Positions 1 to 9,655 of a stretch of DNA of 64,000 nt are shown here, in pieces (the stretch's first letter is position 1; every line of letters starts with the position of its first letter). A program made the translations under genes and the position numbers. The stretch comes from Verrucomicrobia bacterium LW23 (GTDB lineage Bacteria > Verrucomicrobiota > Verrucomicrobiia > Methylacidiphilales > UBA1321), in contig QAZA01000056.1 in the NCBI GenBank assembly GCA_003054695.1, positions 372,001-436,000 of the forward strand. Direction: 5' to 3'. A model generated the notes under the pieces. It was given only the letters and a program-made list of their open reading frames with translations, did not search any database and was not told where the DNA came from.

Positions 1-764
1 CCACCATCCCGACCAAGAAGCAGCAGGTGTTCTCCACCTACAGCGACAACCAGCCGGGCGTGGAAATCAAGGTACTGCAGGGCGAGCGCCCCATGTCGCG
101 CGACAACAAGCGCCTGGGCACGTTCCACCTCAACGACATCCCGCCCGCCCCGCGCGGCGTGCCGCAGATCGAAGTCACTTTTGACATCGACGTCAACGGC
201 ATCCTGCACGTGACGGCGAAGGACCTGGGCACCGGCAAGGAGCAGAAGATCTCCATCACCGGCTCCTCCGGCCTGAGCAAGGACGAAATCGAGCGCATGC
301 GCCAGGAAGCCGAAAGCCACGCCGAAGAGGACCGCAAGGCCCGCGAATCCGTGGAAATCCGCAACCAGGCCGACAGCTCCGCCTACAGCGCCGAGAAGCT
401 GCTGAAGGATCTGGCCGACAAGATCGACGACGCGAAGAAGAAGGAAGTCGAGAGCGAGATCAAGAAAGTGCGCGACGCCCTGGCCGGCACCGACACCGAC
501 GCAATTAAGAGCGCCTCGGAGTCGCTGACCGCGAAGCTCCAGGCCATCTCGCAAGAGCTCTACAGCAAAGTCGGCGGCGACGCAGCAGGCGCCGGCCCCG
601 GCGGTCCCGGAGCTGAAGGCTTCCCCGGCGGATTCCCCGGCGCAGGCTTCCCCGGCGCGGGTGCCGGAGCTGGCCCGCAAGGCGGCGCGTCCTCTTCCCC
701 CAAGGGCGGCAACGACAATGTTGTTGATGCCGACTTTGAGGTGGTGGATAAGGATAAGAAGTAA
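1..764 (+). CDS. dnaK: Chaperone DnaK (Hsp70), C-terminal part, 5' end outside window
   Basis: The frame is open from base 3, so this is the end of a longer gene; about 254 codons are present. It reads through the substrate-binding beta domain ([19 protein letters not shown] and [15 protein letters not shown]), then the charged helical lid with [11 protein letters not shown] Gly/Pro/Ala-rich disordered tail follows and ends in [11 protein letters not shown], equivalent to the EEVD-like tail of bacterial DnaK. As Hsp70 it binds exposed hydrophobic peptides in the cytoplasm with DnaJ and GrpE; the ATPase half lies upstream. groES and groEL follow on the same strand after an AT-rich insertion-like gene. 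Family assignment is certain; only the start is missing. Confidence 0.97.
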   Translation, partial: TIPTKKQQVFSTYSDNQPGVEIKVLQGERPMSRDNKRLGTFHLNDIPPAPRGVPQIEVTFDIDVNGILHVTAKDLGTGKEQKISITGSSGLSKDEIERMRQEAESHAEEDRKARESVEIRNQADSSAYSAEKLLKDLADKIDDAKKKEVESEIKKVRDALAGTDTDAIKSASESLTAKLQAISQELYSKVGGDAAGAGPGGPGAEGFPGGFPGAGFPGAGAGAGPQGGASSSPKGGNDNVVDADFEVVDKDKK

Positions 765-779
765 GGCCGATTCTCTTAC

Positions 780-821
780 ATATGTACACATGGTGCACTG
801 ATGTGTGCCGTGTGTACATAT
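780..821. repeat. Perfect 11-bp inverted repeat after dnaK
   Basis: The arms ATATGTACACA (780-790) and TGTGTACATAT (811-821) are exact reverse complements around a 20-base loop. It begins 15 bases after the dnaK stop. There is no T-run, so a classical Rho-independent terminator is not obvious. It lies exactly where base composition changes from GC-rich dnaK to the AT-rich next gene, so it could be an operator, an mRNA-stabilising hairpin or an insertion boundary. Confidence 0.7.
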
Positions 822-855
822 TGCCAACCCCTACGGATGCTTACAGAGTAGAGTG

Positions 856-1725
856 ATGAAGAATCTAAAGGGCAAGAAATACGCTTTCACAAGGCATAGT
901 TTAAATCGCTTAACCGAAGGGGAGCGAAAGGTCCTATATATCTTTCCTCTTATTCAAAATCGATCTCATCTATATTTGAGTCAAATTATAGGCTGCTATA
1001 ATACGGCATTGGATCAGAATAAATCATCACTCGAACGTGAAATTGCTGAATCTTGTGCGCTGGAATTTACAATTTTGCTGGCAGGAGAAATTTACGAAGG
1101 GCTTCAGCAAGTTAAGAAAATATTTAATAACAGGGTGTCTCAAAGCATAGGTGATTTACCTGAGGAAATTGAAGAAATTAAAGACGATTTAAACGATACA
1201 AACAAAGACATTAAAATTATCCAATACATACGAGACAATATTTCGCATCATCGATCTCTGAAAGATCTTCCCTCGGCCCTCGACCAAATCGATCTTAACC
1301 AACACCAGACATTCTATAGGTCAGATCCCAGTTCAAATTATAAAAATAAGTTTTTTTACAATTTTGCGGCGAAAGCCCAAGAGGAAACGATTGTCTTGGG
1401 AGTGCGTCAAGTGATTCATTCTGAAGCAATGAAGCTTACTGAGGCCGCTAATAGAGCTAAGCCAGTAACTCTTGAGCAGGAAATGAAGATTGAGGATCTA
1501 AGAACTGAAGCTGAAAAATTGACAGCCGAAGCGCGCTCGATTGATTTGAAAAAAATATCAGAGAAGGTGCAGGAAATTTTTAGATTACTTTCGAGATACA
1601 TGGATTTCATTATCTTCACTCTTTGCGCGAAGCTTAATCTTGATAGACAAGATGTTTTACTGAGCAATGTGCCTTCGAGTAGTGAGCTTACGAGCAATTA
1701 CTTCTTCTACAGTAGAGAAGATTGA
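856..1725 (+). CDS. AT-rich hypothetical protein with HEPN-like RX4H motif
   Basis: A 289-residue soluble, mostly helical protein. I chose ATG 856 ([16 protein letters not shown]) over an in-frame GTG at 805, because the 805 start would place the 780-821 palindrome in the coding region. Residues 126-132 read RDNISHH, which fits the RX4-6H catalytic motif of HEPN ribonucleases in a helix context ([12 protein letters not shown]). The second half is rich in Glu and Lys and looks coiled-coil (about residues 195-240). Its codons are strikingly A/T-rich against the GC-rich chaperone genes on both sides, which suggests horizontal acquisition. HEPN is my inference from one motif; no membrane segment or signal peptide is seen. 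It could instead be an unrelated helical protein. Confidence 0.75.
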   Translation: MKNLKGKKYAFTRHSLNRLTEGERKVLYIFPLIQNRSHLYLSQIIGCYNTALDQNKSSLEREIAESCALEFTILLAGEIYEGLQQVKKIFNNRVSQSIGDLPEEIEEIKDDLNDTNKDIKIIQYIRDNISHHRSLKDLPSALDQIDLNQHQTFYRSDPSSNYKNKFFYNFAAKAQEETIVLGVRQVIHSEAMKLTEAANRAKPVTLEQEMKIEDLRTEAEKLTAEARSIDLKKISEKVQEIFRLLSRYMDFIIFTLCAKLNLDRQDVLLSNVPSSSELTSNYFFYSRED

Positions 1726-1739
1726 TTACACTTTCCAAA

Positions 1740-1754
1740 GTTCAGACACTGAAC
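1740..1754. promoter_or_regulatory. Palindrome upstream of groES, possible operator
   Basis: GTTCAG-ACA-CTGAAC is a perfect 6-bp inverted repeat with a 3-base spacer. It lies 38 bases before the groES start and just after the stop of the AT-rich gene. No CIRCE element (TTAGCACTC-N9-GAGTGCTAA) is visible here, so HrcA control is not supported. Role as an operator is a guess from position. Confidence 0.35.
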
Positions 1755-1792
1755 ACCTAACCCAAACCACAAACCCAAACACCATACCTACC

Positions 1793-2089
1793 ATGGCTGA
1801 TCCCAACGTACGCCCCCTGGGCGATCGCGTCCTTATCAAGGCGCTGGAAGAGAAGGAAGTCGTCCGCGGCGGCATTATCATTCCTGATTCCGCTAAGGAA
1901 AAACCCCAGGAAGCCCGCGTCGTCGCGCTCGGCTCCGGCAAGCGTGATGAGAAGGGCGAGAAGATCCCTTTTGAAGTCAAGGCCGGCGACCGCGTCCTCA
2001 TCAGCAAGTACGGCGGCACCGAGATCAAGATCGACGGCGAGACCTATCAGATCGTGCGTGAGGACGACATCCTCGGCATCCTTGGCTAA
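1793..2089 (+). CDS. groES: Co-chaperonin GroES (Hsp10)
   Basis: A 98-residue protein, the usual GroES length. It begins [19 protein letters not shown], carries the mobile-loop region [22 protein letters not shown], and ends [14 protein letters not shown]. It caps the GroEL cage as a heptamer during ATP-driven folding. ATG 1793 is preceded by a leader nearly free of G and with no Shine-Dalgarno sequence, so initiation is probably on unstructured leader RNA. groEL follows after 160 bases, longer than usual for a groESL pair. Confidence 0.98.
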   Translation: MADPNVRPLGDRVLIKALEEKEVVRGGIIIPDSAKEKPQEARVVALGSGKRDEKGEKIPFEVKAGDRVLISKYGGTEIKIDGETYQIVREDDILGILG

Positions 2090-2114
2090 CCACCAGCGTG
2101 ACGCCGGACCCTGC

Positions 2115-2180
2115 TGGGGGATGAGATCCGATGTTTTTTATCGAATATCGGCCTTTTCGCGGAATCGCCCGCGATGGGAC
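2115..2180 (+). other. Hairpins in the groES-groEL spacer
   Basis: The 160-base spacer contains two stem-loops: CCGAT...ATCGG (about 2128-2151) and TCGCGG-AATCG-CCCGCGA (about 2156-2174). There is no T-run after either. They may be mRNA processing or stability elements separating the two cistrons. The same-strand order and lack of a clear promoter suggest co-transcription. Confidence 0.35.
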
Positions 2181-2240
2181 ATTCTGACACAGCGTCCGCG
2201 TCAGTCCTTCGTAACTGAAAACATCAGAACCACAAAGTAA

Positions 2241-3890
<1,650 letters not shown>

Positions 3891-3927
3891 CCAGCGCGCC
3901 AGCGCGGGGCGCTGGACCCCTGTAGCT

Positions 3928-3950
3928 GACGGGCCCTTCGGGGGCCCGTC
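3928..3950 (+). terminator. GC-rich hairpin downstream of groEL
   Basis: GACGGGCCC and GGGCCCGTC form a 9-bp stem around a 5-base loop, 38 bases after the groEL stop. There is no following T-run, so it may act as a stabiliser or as a weak terminator upstream of the stronger one at 4041. Confidence 0.5.
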
Positions 3951-4040
3951 GCGACGGAGGGGATGCGGCGCCCCACATGCGTTGGCATGCGGAACAGAAG
4001 TCTTTGCTACGCAGCAAGATATTCCGACAGACAGTCAGCC

Positions 4041-4074
4041 AAAGAGCCGATCCTCACGGGTCGGCTCTTTTTTT
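4041..4074 (+). terminator. Rho-independent terminator
   Basis: AAAGAGCCGA and TCGGCTCTTT form a perfect 10-bp stem around a 10-base loop, followed directly by a run of T. This is the clearest intrinsic terminator in the window and should end the groEL transcript. It also argues against any translation start for the next gene upstream of it. Confidence 0.88.
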
Positions 4075-4128
4075 GTGAGCTTCAAGCTCGGTTTGACTTC
4101 GTTCCTGGCGCTTGGAATGCTAACGCCA

Positions 4129-4635
4129 ATGAAAAGCACCTTCGTGGCCGTAGCAGCTGTTGTGGTTGCAATGTCGATAACCTCTGCCTGGGCCGAGGAT
4201 AAGTCCACATCCGGCCCGGCCACCGCCGCCTCGCCGAAGCAGCTTCAGAAGATTTCGCCCCTCCTGCAGGTGGCTGACATGAAGAAATCGCTCGAGTTCT
4301 ATACAAAGAAGCTGGGCTTTGCGGTGAAATGGAAGGACGGAGATGGCTTTGCAATCCTCTCCCGCGACGGTTGCGATCTGTTCCTTGGCCAAAACCAGAC
4401 GAAAGTCGATTTGCGCAACAGCACGGCTCGAGCCAAAAAGGATGGCTTCGCCTCCTACGATCTGCATATCCACTGCGCCCCCGGCGCTGTGGATGCGCTT
4501 TGGAAGGAGTTCAGGAAGGCAGATGCCGAGATTCTGGAGAAGGACGGCCCGGTGAATCGGGAGTACGGCATCCGGGATTTTACTGTGGTCGATCCCGACG
4601 GATACCTGATTGTCTTTGGATCTCCGATTGACTGA
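4129..4635 (+). CDS. Secreted VOC (glyoxalase/bleomycin-resistance fold) protein
   Basis: A 168-residue protein. The start at ATG 4129 gives a classic signal peptide (MKST, then a hydrophobic core, then ITSAWA before the mature end); ATG 4117 is an alternative. An in-frame opening reaching 3982 is ruled out because it runs through the terminator at 4041-4074. The mature part is a single vicinal-oxygen-chelate unit: SPLLQVADMKKSLEFYTKKLGF, then WKDGDGFAILSRDGCDLFLGQ, then DFTVVDPDGYLIVFG. VOC domains act in metal-dependent lyase or dioxygenase reactions, or bind drugs. An exported one is unusual and its substrate cannot be told. Confidence 0.85.
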   Translation: MKSTFVAVAAVVVAMSITSAWAEDKSTSGPATAASPKQLQKISPLLQVADMKKSLEFYTKKLGFAVKWKDGDGFAILSRDGCDLFLGQNQTKVDLRNSTARAKKDGFASYDLHIHCAPGAVDALWKEFRKADAEILEKDGPVNREYGIRDFTVVDPDGYLIVFGSPID

Positions 4636-4690
4636 AAGGCTCATCAAGCTTCGGCCAAGGCGTCACGTCCCCGTCCGCGCCCTTTTGCCT

Positions 4691-5626
4691 CTACGCGGGC
4701 GCCTGCCGCTTTGGCGCCACGTACCACTCCCACCCTCGCACCAGCACTTCGTCGGCGGTGAGGGGACGCTCTAATTTTAGCCCGGCGATGTACTGCATGG
4801 CTCTGGCGACGGTGACGATCCACAGTAGCATGTACGGAATGTCGCGTGGCGTCCAGGCCGGCGTTGTATCGGCGGGGAGGATCCACGTGCCGGCCAGGCT
4901 GAGGAGGCACGCCGTGCAGGCGATTAGCGTCACCGCTATGCCAAAGGCCGGGCTGGGCACACGCCAGACGAGAGGCGAGAGGACGAGCGCCGTGATGGCC
5001 GCCGCGGCTACGCCCTCGTGCCAGTGGCCCTCGGCCATCCCGTAGAGGCCGAAGAGCAGCCCAAGCATCGTCATCGCCAATACGAGGCAAACGTCGCCAT
5101 CGTGGAGAAACCCTTTGCGCCACGCCTCCTGATGCTCTGCCAACGTTAGCTCCGGTTTCTCCTTCTGCGCTTTCTCCAGGTCAAGCCTCGCGATTTCGTC
5201 CGTCATCGGGCGCACCCATTCCTCCAGCCATACTATGCGACCGGCGCGCACGGAAGCGATAAGGAGCGCAACCTCTCGGGGAAGCAGGTAGAGGAAGAAA
5301 AAGAGGAAAAGGCTTATGGTGGTGTCCAGGTCGTAGCTACGCCTGGAGCTGCATGCCACAGAAATCCACGCGAGCACGATCAGCCCGCGGCATGCCTGGA
5401 TGTTAGTCCAGAACAGCCACCCGCTGCGCTGTTTCATTGTATAGGGAATCAGCCAGCCGATGCCGAAAATAAGCGCCGGTATCCACACAAAGAATACTCG
5501 CGAGTCCCAAGGCAACGTTGCCCACACGCTAGCGAAGAGCGCTACAACAAGGACTCGCAGGGAAATCTCGTAGCGCACGCTGCACAGAATATCCTTCGTG
5601 TTGCTTTGTGGCAAGGCTTGCATCAT
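4691..5626 (-). CDS. Polytopic membrane protein of unknown function
   Basis: A 311-residue protein starting at the second of two adjacent Met codons (MMQALPQSNTKDI). An open frame extends upstream but its composition is Arg-rich shadow sequence of the divergent esterase gene. About seven or eight hydrophobic segments are visible, for example LRVLVVALFASVWATLPW, VFFVWIPALIFGIGWLIPY and ISLFLFFFLYLLPREVALL. Between them lies a charged cytoplasmic-type loop with EIARLDLEKAQKEKPELTLAEHQEAWRK. I do not recognise the family. It ends facing the VOC gene and starts divergently from the SGNH gene, with 132 bases between the two starts. Confidence 0.75.
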   Translation of the reverse strand: MMQALPQSNTKDILCSVRYEISLRVLVVALFASVWATLPWDSRVFFVWIPALIFGIGWLIPYTMKQRSGWLFWTNIQACRGLIVLAWISVACSSRRSYDLDTTISLFLFFFLYLLPREVALLIASVRAGRIVWLEEWVRPMTDEIARLDLEKAQKEKPELTLAEHQEAWRKGFLHDGDVCLVLAMTMLGLLFGLYGMAEGHWHEGVAAAAITALVLSPLVWRVPSPAFGIAVTLIACTACLLSLAGTWILPADTTPAWTPRDIPYMLLWIVTVARAMQYIAGLKLERPLTADEVLVRGWEWYVAPKRQAPA

Positions 5627-5758
5627 GCTTCGTACCTTAACGGTGCGCCTGCGCGTTGATATTGCAATTTCGATTGCATCCCTCCGCGCCACCGCGTATT
5701 CCTGTGGGCCGATACTCCCGAACGCTGCGTTACGACACGGTTTGATACGCTCCACGCT

Positions 5759-6832
5759 ATGGCTTCCTCTCCCCATTCCGACTCCACGACCGTTCCCTCC
5801 CTGCAATGGCACAATCCCCAGGATTACGCGTGGGGGATTGACGGCAAGGGGTGGACGAACACGGTGCGCTATTACGACAGGCTGCCCGCCGCCGCGGAGG
5901 GGCGGGTGACCGAGAAGGTGTGGGGGCATTCGCGCACGCCTACGGGGTTTCATACGTACTTTGAGACGGACTCTCCGGCGATTCACGTGCGGTGGGAGAT
6001 GCGGGAGGACGTGTTGCAGGAGTGGAACATGTCGCGCTGCACGTACAGCGGGCTGGATTTATACGCGTGGGACGTGGCGACCGCGCGCTGGCGATGGGTG
6101 GCGGTGGCGGACAAGTTTGACAGCCGCGTTGCGCAGGTTCAACTGACGTCCGACCTGGCGCCGGTGCCTGCCGGCGGTGCTCGGCGCTATCTGCTGTACG
6201 GGCCGATGCGCAACCCGTTGGTGCGGTTGGAGATAGGTGTTCCGGCCGGGGCAGCGTTCACTCCCGTCCCGCGGGCGGCAAAGCAGATCGCCTTTTACGG
6301 CTCGTCCATCGTGCACGGTGCGTTTGCGTCGCGGCCGGGGATGAACCACGCGTCCATCCTGGGGCGCATGCTCGGGCGCTCCGTCATCAACCTGGGCTTC
6401 TCCGGCGCGGCGTGTATGGAACCCGCTATGGCTGAGCTGCTTGCGGAGCTGGATGTCGACATGGTGGTGGTGGACGCGCTGCCCAACATGCATGCCGAAA
6501 TGGTGAAATCCCGCGCGGAGGTTTTTCTGCGCATGCTTTGCACGGCGCGGCCGGAGCTGCCCATCGTTGTGATGGAAGATTTCCCCGTCACCAACGCCTG
6601 GATCCGCCCAACGGTCATGGCGCATCACGAGCAAAAATGGGCCCATCTGGCTCACGCTTTCGAGTCCGTGCGCCAGTCCGTCGCCAGCCCCGGCAAGCTC
6701 CACTACGTTACCGGGCGGGAGCAAATCGGCACCGACAACGAAGGGACGCTCGATTTGATCCATCCCAACGACTACGGCTACATGCTCATGGCCAACCACA
6801 TCCTCCCCGTCGCCCGCAAGGCGCTGGGTTAG
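5759..6832 (+). CDS. SGNH/GDSL-family esterase with N-terminal GxDLY domain
   Basis: A 357-residue protein. The N-terminal half (to about residue 165) is a beta-sandwich type domain holding the GxDLY signature (SGLDLYAWD near residue 97). The C-terminal half is an SGNH hydrolase: block I FYGSSIVHG (catalytic Ser near residue 181), a Gly block NLGFSGAA, DALPNMH as block III, and a catalytic DLIHPNDYGY near residue 335. This architecture is typical of carbohydrate O-acyl esterases. No signal peptide is seen at ATG 5759. Likely role is deacylation of an esterified sugar or metabolite; substrate is unknown. Confidence 0.88.
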   Translation: MASSPHSDSTTVPSLQWHNPQDYAWGIDGKGWTNTVRYYDRLPAAAEGRVTEKVWGHSRTPTGFHTYFETDSPAIHVRWEMREDVLQEWNMSRCTYSGLDLYAWDVATARWRWVAVADKFDSRVAQVQLTSDLAPVPAGGARRYLLYGPMRNPLVRLEIGVPAGAAFTPVPRAAKQIAFYGSSIVHGAFASRPGMNHASILGRMLGRSVINLGFSGAACMEPAMAELLAELDVDMVVVDALPNMHAEMVKSRAEVFLRMLCTARPELPIVVMEDFPVTNAWIRPTVMAHHEQKWAHLAHAFESVRQSVASPGKLHYVTGREQIGTDNEGTLDLIHPNDYGYMLMANHILPVARKALG

Positions 6833-6861
6833 AATGGCTTGGGCTAGCTAAAGCCTTCCCG

Positions 6862-8361
6862 TTACGCCGGCAAAAACTTCTCTTCCAGATAGTCGCAGAA
6901 GTATCTGGCGTTTGTCGACTCGCCGGTGGCCAGGCGCATCAGCTCCTGCGGGGTGTAGCGGCGGCCGTGGGCGTGGACGTTGGTGTTGAGCCACTTGCGC
7001 AGGCCCGCGTAGTGCCCGGACGCGATTTCCCCTGCCAGCGCGGGTACCTGGGTGTTGGCGGCGTGGAAGAGCTGGGCGGCGTTGAGAGTGCCCAGCGTGT
7101 AGGTGGGGAAGTAGCCGAAGCCGCCGCTGCACCAGTGGATGTCCTGCAGGCAGCCTTTGCCGTCGTCGGGCACTTTGAGGCCGAACAATTCCTCAAAGCG
7201 CGTATTCCACGCGTCGGGCAGGTCGGCTACGGAGAGCTTGCCTTCAATCAGGGCGTGCTCCATTTCAAAGCGTAGCAGAATGTGGAGGTTGTAGGTCACT
7301 TCGTCCGCGTCCACGCGGATAAAGCTGGGCTCCACCCGGTTGACAGCCAGCAAAAAGCTATCCAGCGGCACGGCGGCCACGCTGGGGAAAAACTCGATGG
7401 CGGTGGGGTACCAGTGCCGCCAGAAGGCGGCGCTGCGGCCCAGCTGGTTCTCCCACAGGCGTGATTGCGACTCGTGGATGCCGAGCGACACGGCCTCGCC
7501 CAGCGGTTGCGCCACGCGATCGGCAGGCAGGCCCTGGTCGTACATGGCGTGGCCGCACTCGTGCATCACCCCGAAAAGGGAGCTGGTGAAGTTCGTTTCG
7601 TCGTACCGCGTGGTAATGCGCACGTCGCGCGGGCCGGGGGAGCAGCAGAACGGGTGCGGCGAGACGTCCATGCGCCCGGCGTTAAAGTCAAAGCCGATCG
7701 CCTCTGAGATGACGCGGTTGAGTTTGGCTTGCTGGGCCTCCGGGTAGTTGCCCTTCAGCAGGTCCGCCGGTGTTGAGGCCGTGCGGGCGATAGCGGCGGG
7801 CAGCAGGGTGGCGATGCGTTGCTGCAGGTCCGCAAACAGGGGGCGCAGGTCGGCGGTGCGGGCGTCCTGCTCGTAGGAGTCCAGGAGTGTGTCGTAGCGG
7901 CTGGGGCAGGTGGCCCAGGCGTCGGCTTTCTCACGGCACAGCTCCACAATGCGGGTTAGTTTGGGTTGAAACAGTGCAAAGTTGGCGGTGCGGCGCGCTT
8001 CCAGCCATGCCTCGCGGGCCAGGCTGGAGGTGTGTGCCAGCTCCTGCACCAGGCGGGCGGGCAGTTTTAGCTGGCGGTCGTAGTCGCGGCGCCACTCGCG
8101 GATATTGGGGCCGGCGTCGATGTCCCCCTGCGCGCCGCCTTCCTCGCACTCCTGCAGCCACTCGCCAATCTCTGGTGCGGTGCCTTTGCTGTGCACAAGG
8201 CCTACCAGGTAGGAGAGCTGCTCGGCCCGGTACTCGACGCCGCGGGGGGGCAGGTTGGTGTCCTCGTCCCACTGCAGCAGGTTAACAACGTTGGCGATCA
8301 GGCCCAGCTCCTGGGAGTGGGCCAGCAGCTTGCGGTAGGCGTCCTTGGCGCTGGCGTTCAT
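6862..8361 (-). CDS. Carboxypeptidase Taq (M32 metallopeptidase)
   Basis: The start MNASAKDAYRKLLAHSQELG gives 499 residues, the normal M32 length; an open frame continues upstream without family similarity. The zinc-binding motif is MHECGHAMYDQGLP with His267 and His271. Other M32 signatures are NLLQWDEDTNLPPRG near the N-terminus and DVRITTRYDETNF before the zinc site. These cytoplasmic enzymes remove C-terminal residues from peptides with broad specificity. It is convergent with the SGNH gene (29 bases between stops) and divergent from the alpha/beta hydrolase. Confidence 0.95.
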   Translation of the reverse strand: MNASAKDAYRKLLAHSQELGLIANVVNLLQWDEDTNLPPRGVEYRAEQLSYLVGLVHSKGTAPEIGEWLQECEEGGAQGDIDAGPNIREWRRDYDRQLKLPARLVQELAHTSSLAREAWLEARRTANFALFQPKLTRIVELCREKADAWATCPSRYDTLLDSYEQDARTADLRPLFADLQQRIATLLPAAIARTASTPADLLKGNYPEAQQAKLNRVISEAIGFDFNAGRMDVSPHPFCCSPGPRDVRITTRYDETNFTSSLFGVMHECGHAMYDQGLPADRVAQPLGEAVSLGIHESQSRLWENQLGRSAAFWRHWYPTAIEFFPSVAAVPLDSFLLAVNRVEPSFIRVDADEVTYNLHILLRFEMEHALIEGKLSVADLPDAWNTRFEELFGLKVPDDGKGCLQDIHWCSGGFGYFPTYTLGTLNAAQLFHAANTQVPALAGEIASGHYAGLRKWLNTNVHAHGRRYTPQELMRLATGESTNARYFCDYLEEKFLPA

Positions 8362-8649
8362 AGCGTAGGCGGTAGTCTCCGGCACAGGGTTCCGGCCGGC
8401 GAGCGGGGCATTCGGCGCAGCGGCGCCCATCTCCCCGATGGGCATGGCCGTACCCGGCACCGGCGGAAAAATCCGTGCGGAATGCACAGTATGGCGGCGG
8501 AATGAACTATTGGCAACCCCGCACTTTTGAAACACAAGCGGACGCGCCCGGTAGCCCGTGCGGGACGGGACCCCAGAAGGGATCGCGACTTTTTGACGCA
8601 TGGCACTTTCCACCATGCCAGCGGATCAAGTATGGTGATAGGCACACGT

Positions 8650-9549
8650 ATGAATCGCCTTACCGGCCTTATTGCCGTAAGCATTTGCATTGCTATGTCT
8701 TGCATATCCACGCCCTCCGCTGCCGGCGCCCCCCTGTCCGCGTCCACCGACTCGCATGAGGTGAAATCCGACATCCCCTACCTGGGCGCCGGCCGGGCGG
8801 AGAAGCTCGACCTCTATCTTCCTGATAAAGCCAGGTTTACGGGCCCGCGCCCGGCCGTGGTAATGGTGCACGGCGGCGGCTGGTACGCGGGTGACAAAGC
8901 GACCCCGCGCGAGAAAGATATTGGCAGCACCCTGGCCAACGCCGGCTTCGCCGTCTTCTCCATCAACTACAAGCTCAACCGCTATGACGGCAAAAACCGC
9001 GACTCCACACTGCTGGAGCACGCCTGGCCCACCAACCTGCAGGACTGCCGCCAGGCCGTGCGCTTTGTCCGCCGCGAGGCCGCGACGTATAACGTTGATC
9101 CTGAGCGCATTGCATTGCTCGGCACCAGCGCGGGCGGGCACCTGAGCATGCTGGCCGCCTTTGCCCCGGCCACGCTCGCCGCCGGGGCGCAGGAGGACCA
9201 GTCCATCTCCAAGGATGTGAAGTGCGTCATTACCATGTACGCGCCGCATCACCTGCGCGACCGCACCAAATACTGGCCGACCGACCTGCTCGGCGAGGCG
9301 ATCATCCGCGACGCCTCCCCCGATACCTACTTTGCCAAGGGCGGCCCGCCCGTGCTGATTTTGCACGGCGATAAAGACACGCTGGTGCCGCCCAGTTACG
9401 CGAAGGATCTGGAAGCGCGGCTGACCCACGCCGGCGTGACGAGCCACCTGGTGTGGGTCCAGGGCGCCGGGCACAGCTTTCACTTCCATCCCTCAGGCCA
9501 TAATCTCTCCGGAACCGTGCGGGATTTTCTCGCCAAGTACATGAAATGA
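8650..9549 (+). CDS. Secreted alpha/beta hydrolase (esterase)
   Basis: A 299-residue enzyme. ATG 8650 is preceded by GATAGG at 7 bases and starts a signal peptide (MNRLTGLIAVSICIAMSCIS, then a likely cut after SAAG). Catalytic features are the oxyanion loop VHGGGWYAGD, nucleophile Ser160 in LLGTSAGGH, an acid in ILHGDKDTLVPP (Asp243 region) and His275 in GAGHSFHF. The HGGGW type with GTSAGG belongs to the hormone-sensitive-lipase/BD-FAE-like esterases, often acting on plant polysaccharide esters. It probably acts in the periplasm. Substrate is inferred only at the level of small esters. Confidence 0.92.
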   Translation: MNRLTGLIAVSICIAMSCISTPSAAGAPLSASTDSHEVKSDIPYLGAGRAEKLDLYLPDKARFTGPRPAVVMVHGGGWYAGDKATPREKDIGSTLANAGFAVFSINYKLNRYDGKNRDSTLLEHAWPTNLQDCRQAVRFVRREAATYNVDPERIALLGTSAGGHLSMLAAFAPATLAAGAQEDQSISKDVKCVITMYAPHHLRDRTKYWPTDLLGEAIIRDASPDTYFAKGGPPVLILHGDKDTLVPPSYAKDLEARLTHAGVTSHLVWVQGAGHSFHFHPSGHNLSGTVRDFLAKYMK

Positions 9550-9655
9550 GGCGGGTTGCGTAACCTGTGCCTTGTACCGGTCTCGCCCCATTTTTGGGGA
9601 GCTCTCTCGCTCGTTTCCCAAGCCGCGCCTTTCCATCGCCCCTGCCCAACCCTCT

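Noticed and set aside
1726-1792. CIRCE element upstream of groES
   Set aside because: No TTAGCACTC or GAGTGCTAA half-site could be found; only a different short palindrome is present.
3982-4128. Extended N-terminus of the VOC protein
   Set aside because: The upstream frame runs through a perfect Rho-independent terminator at 4041-4074, and the signal peptide begins at 4129.
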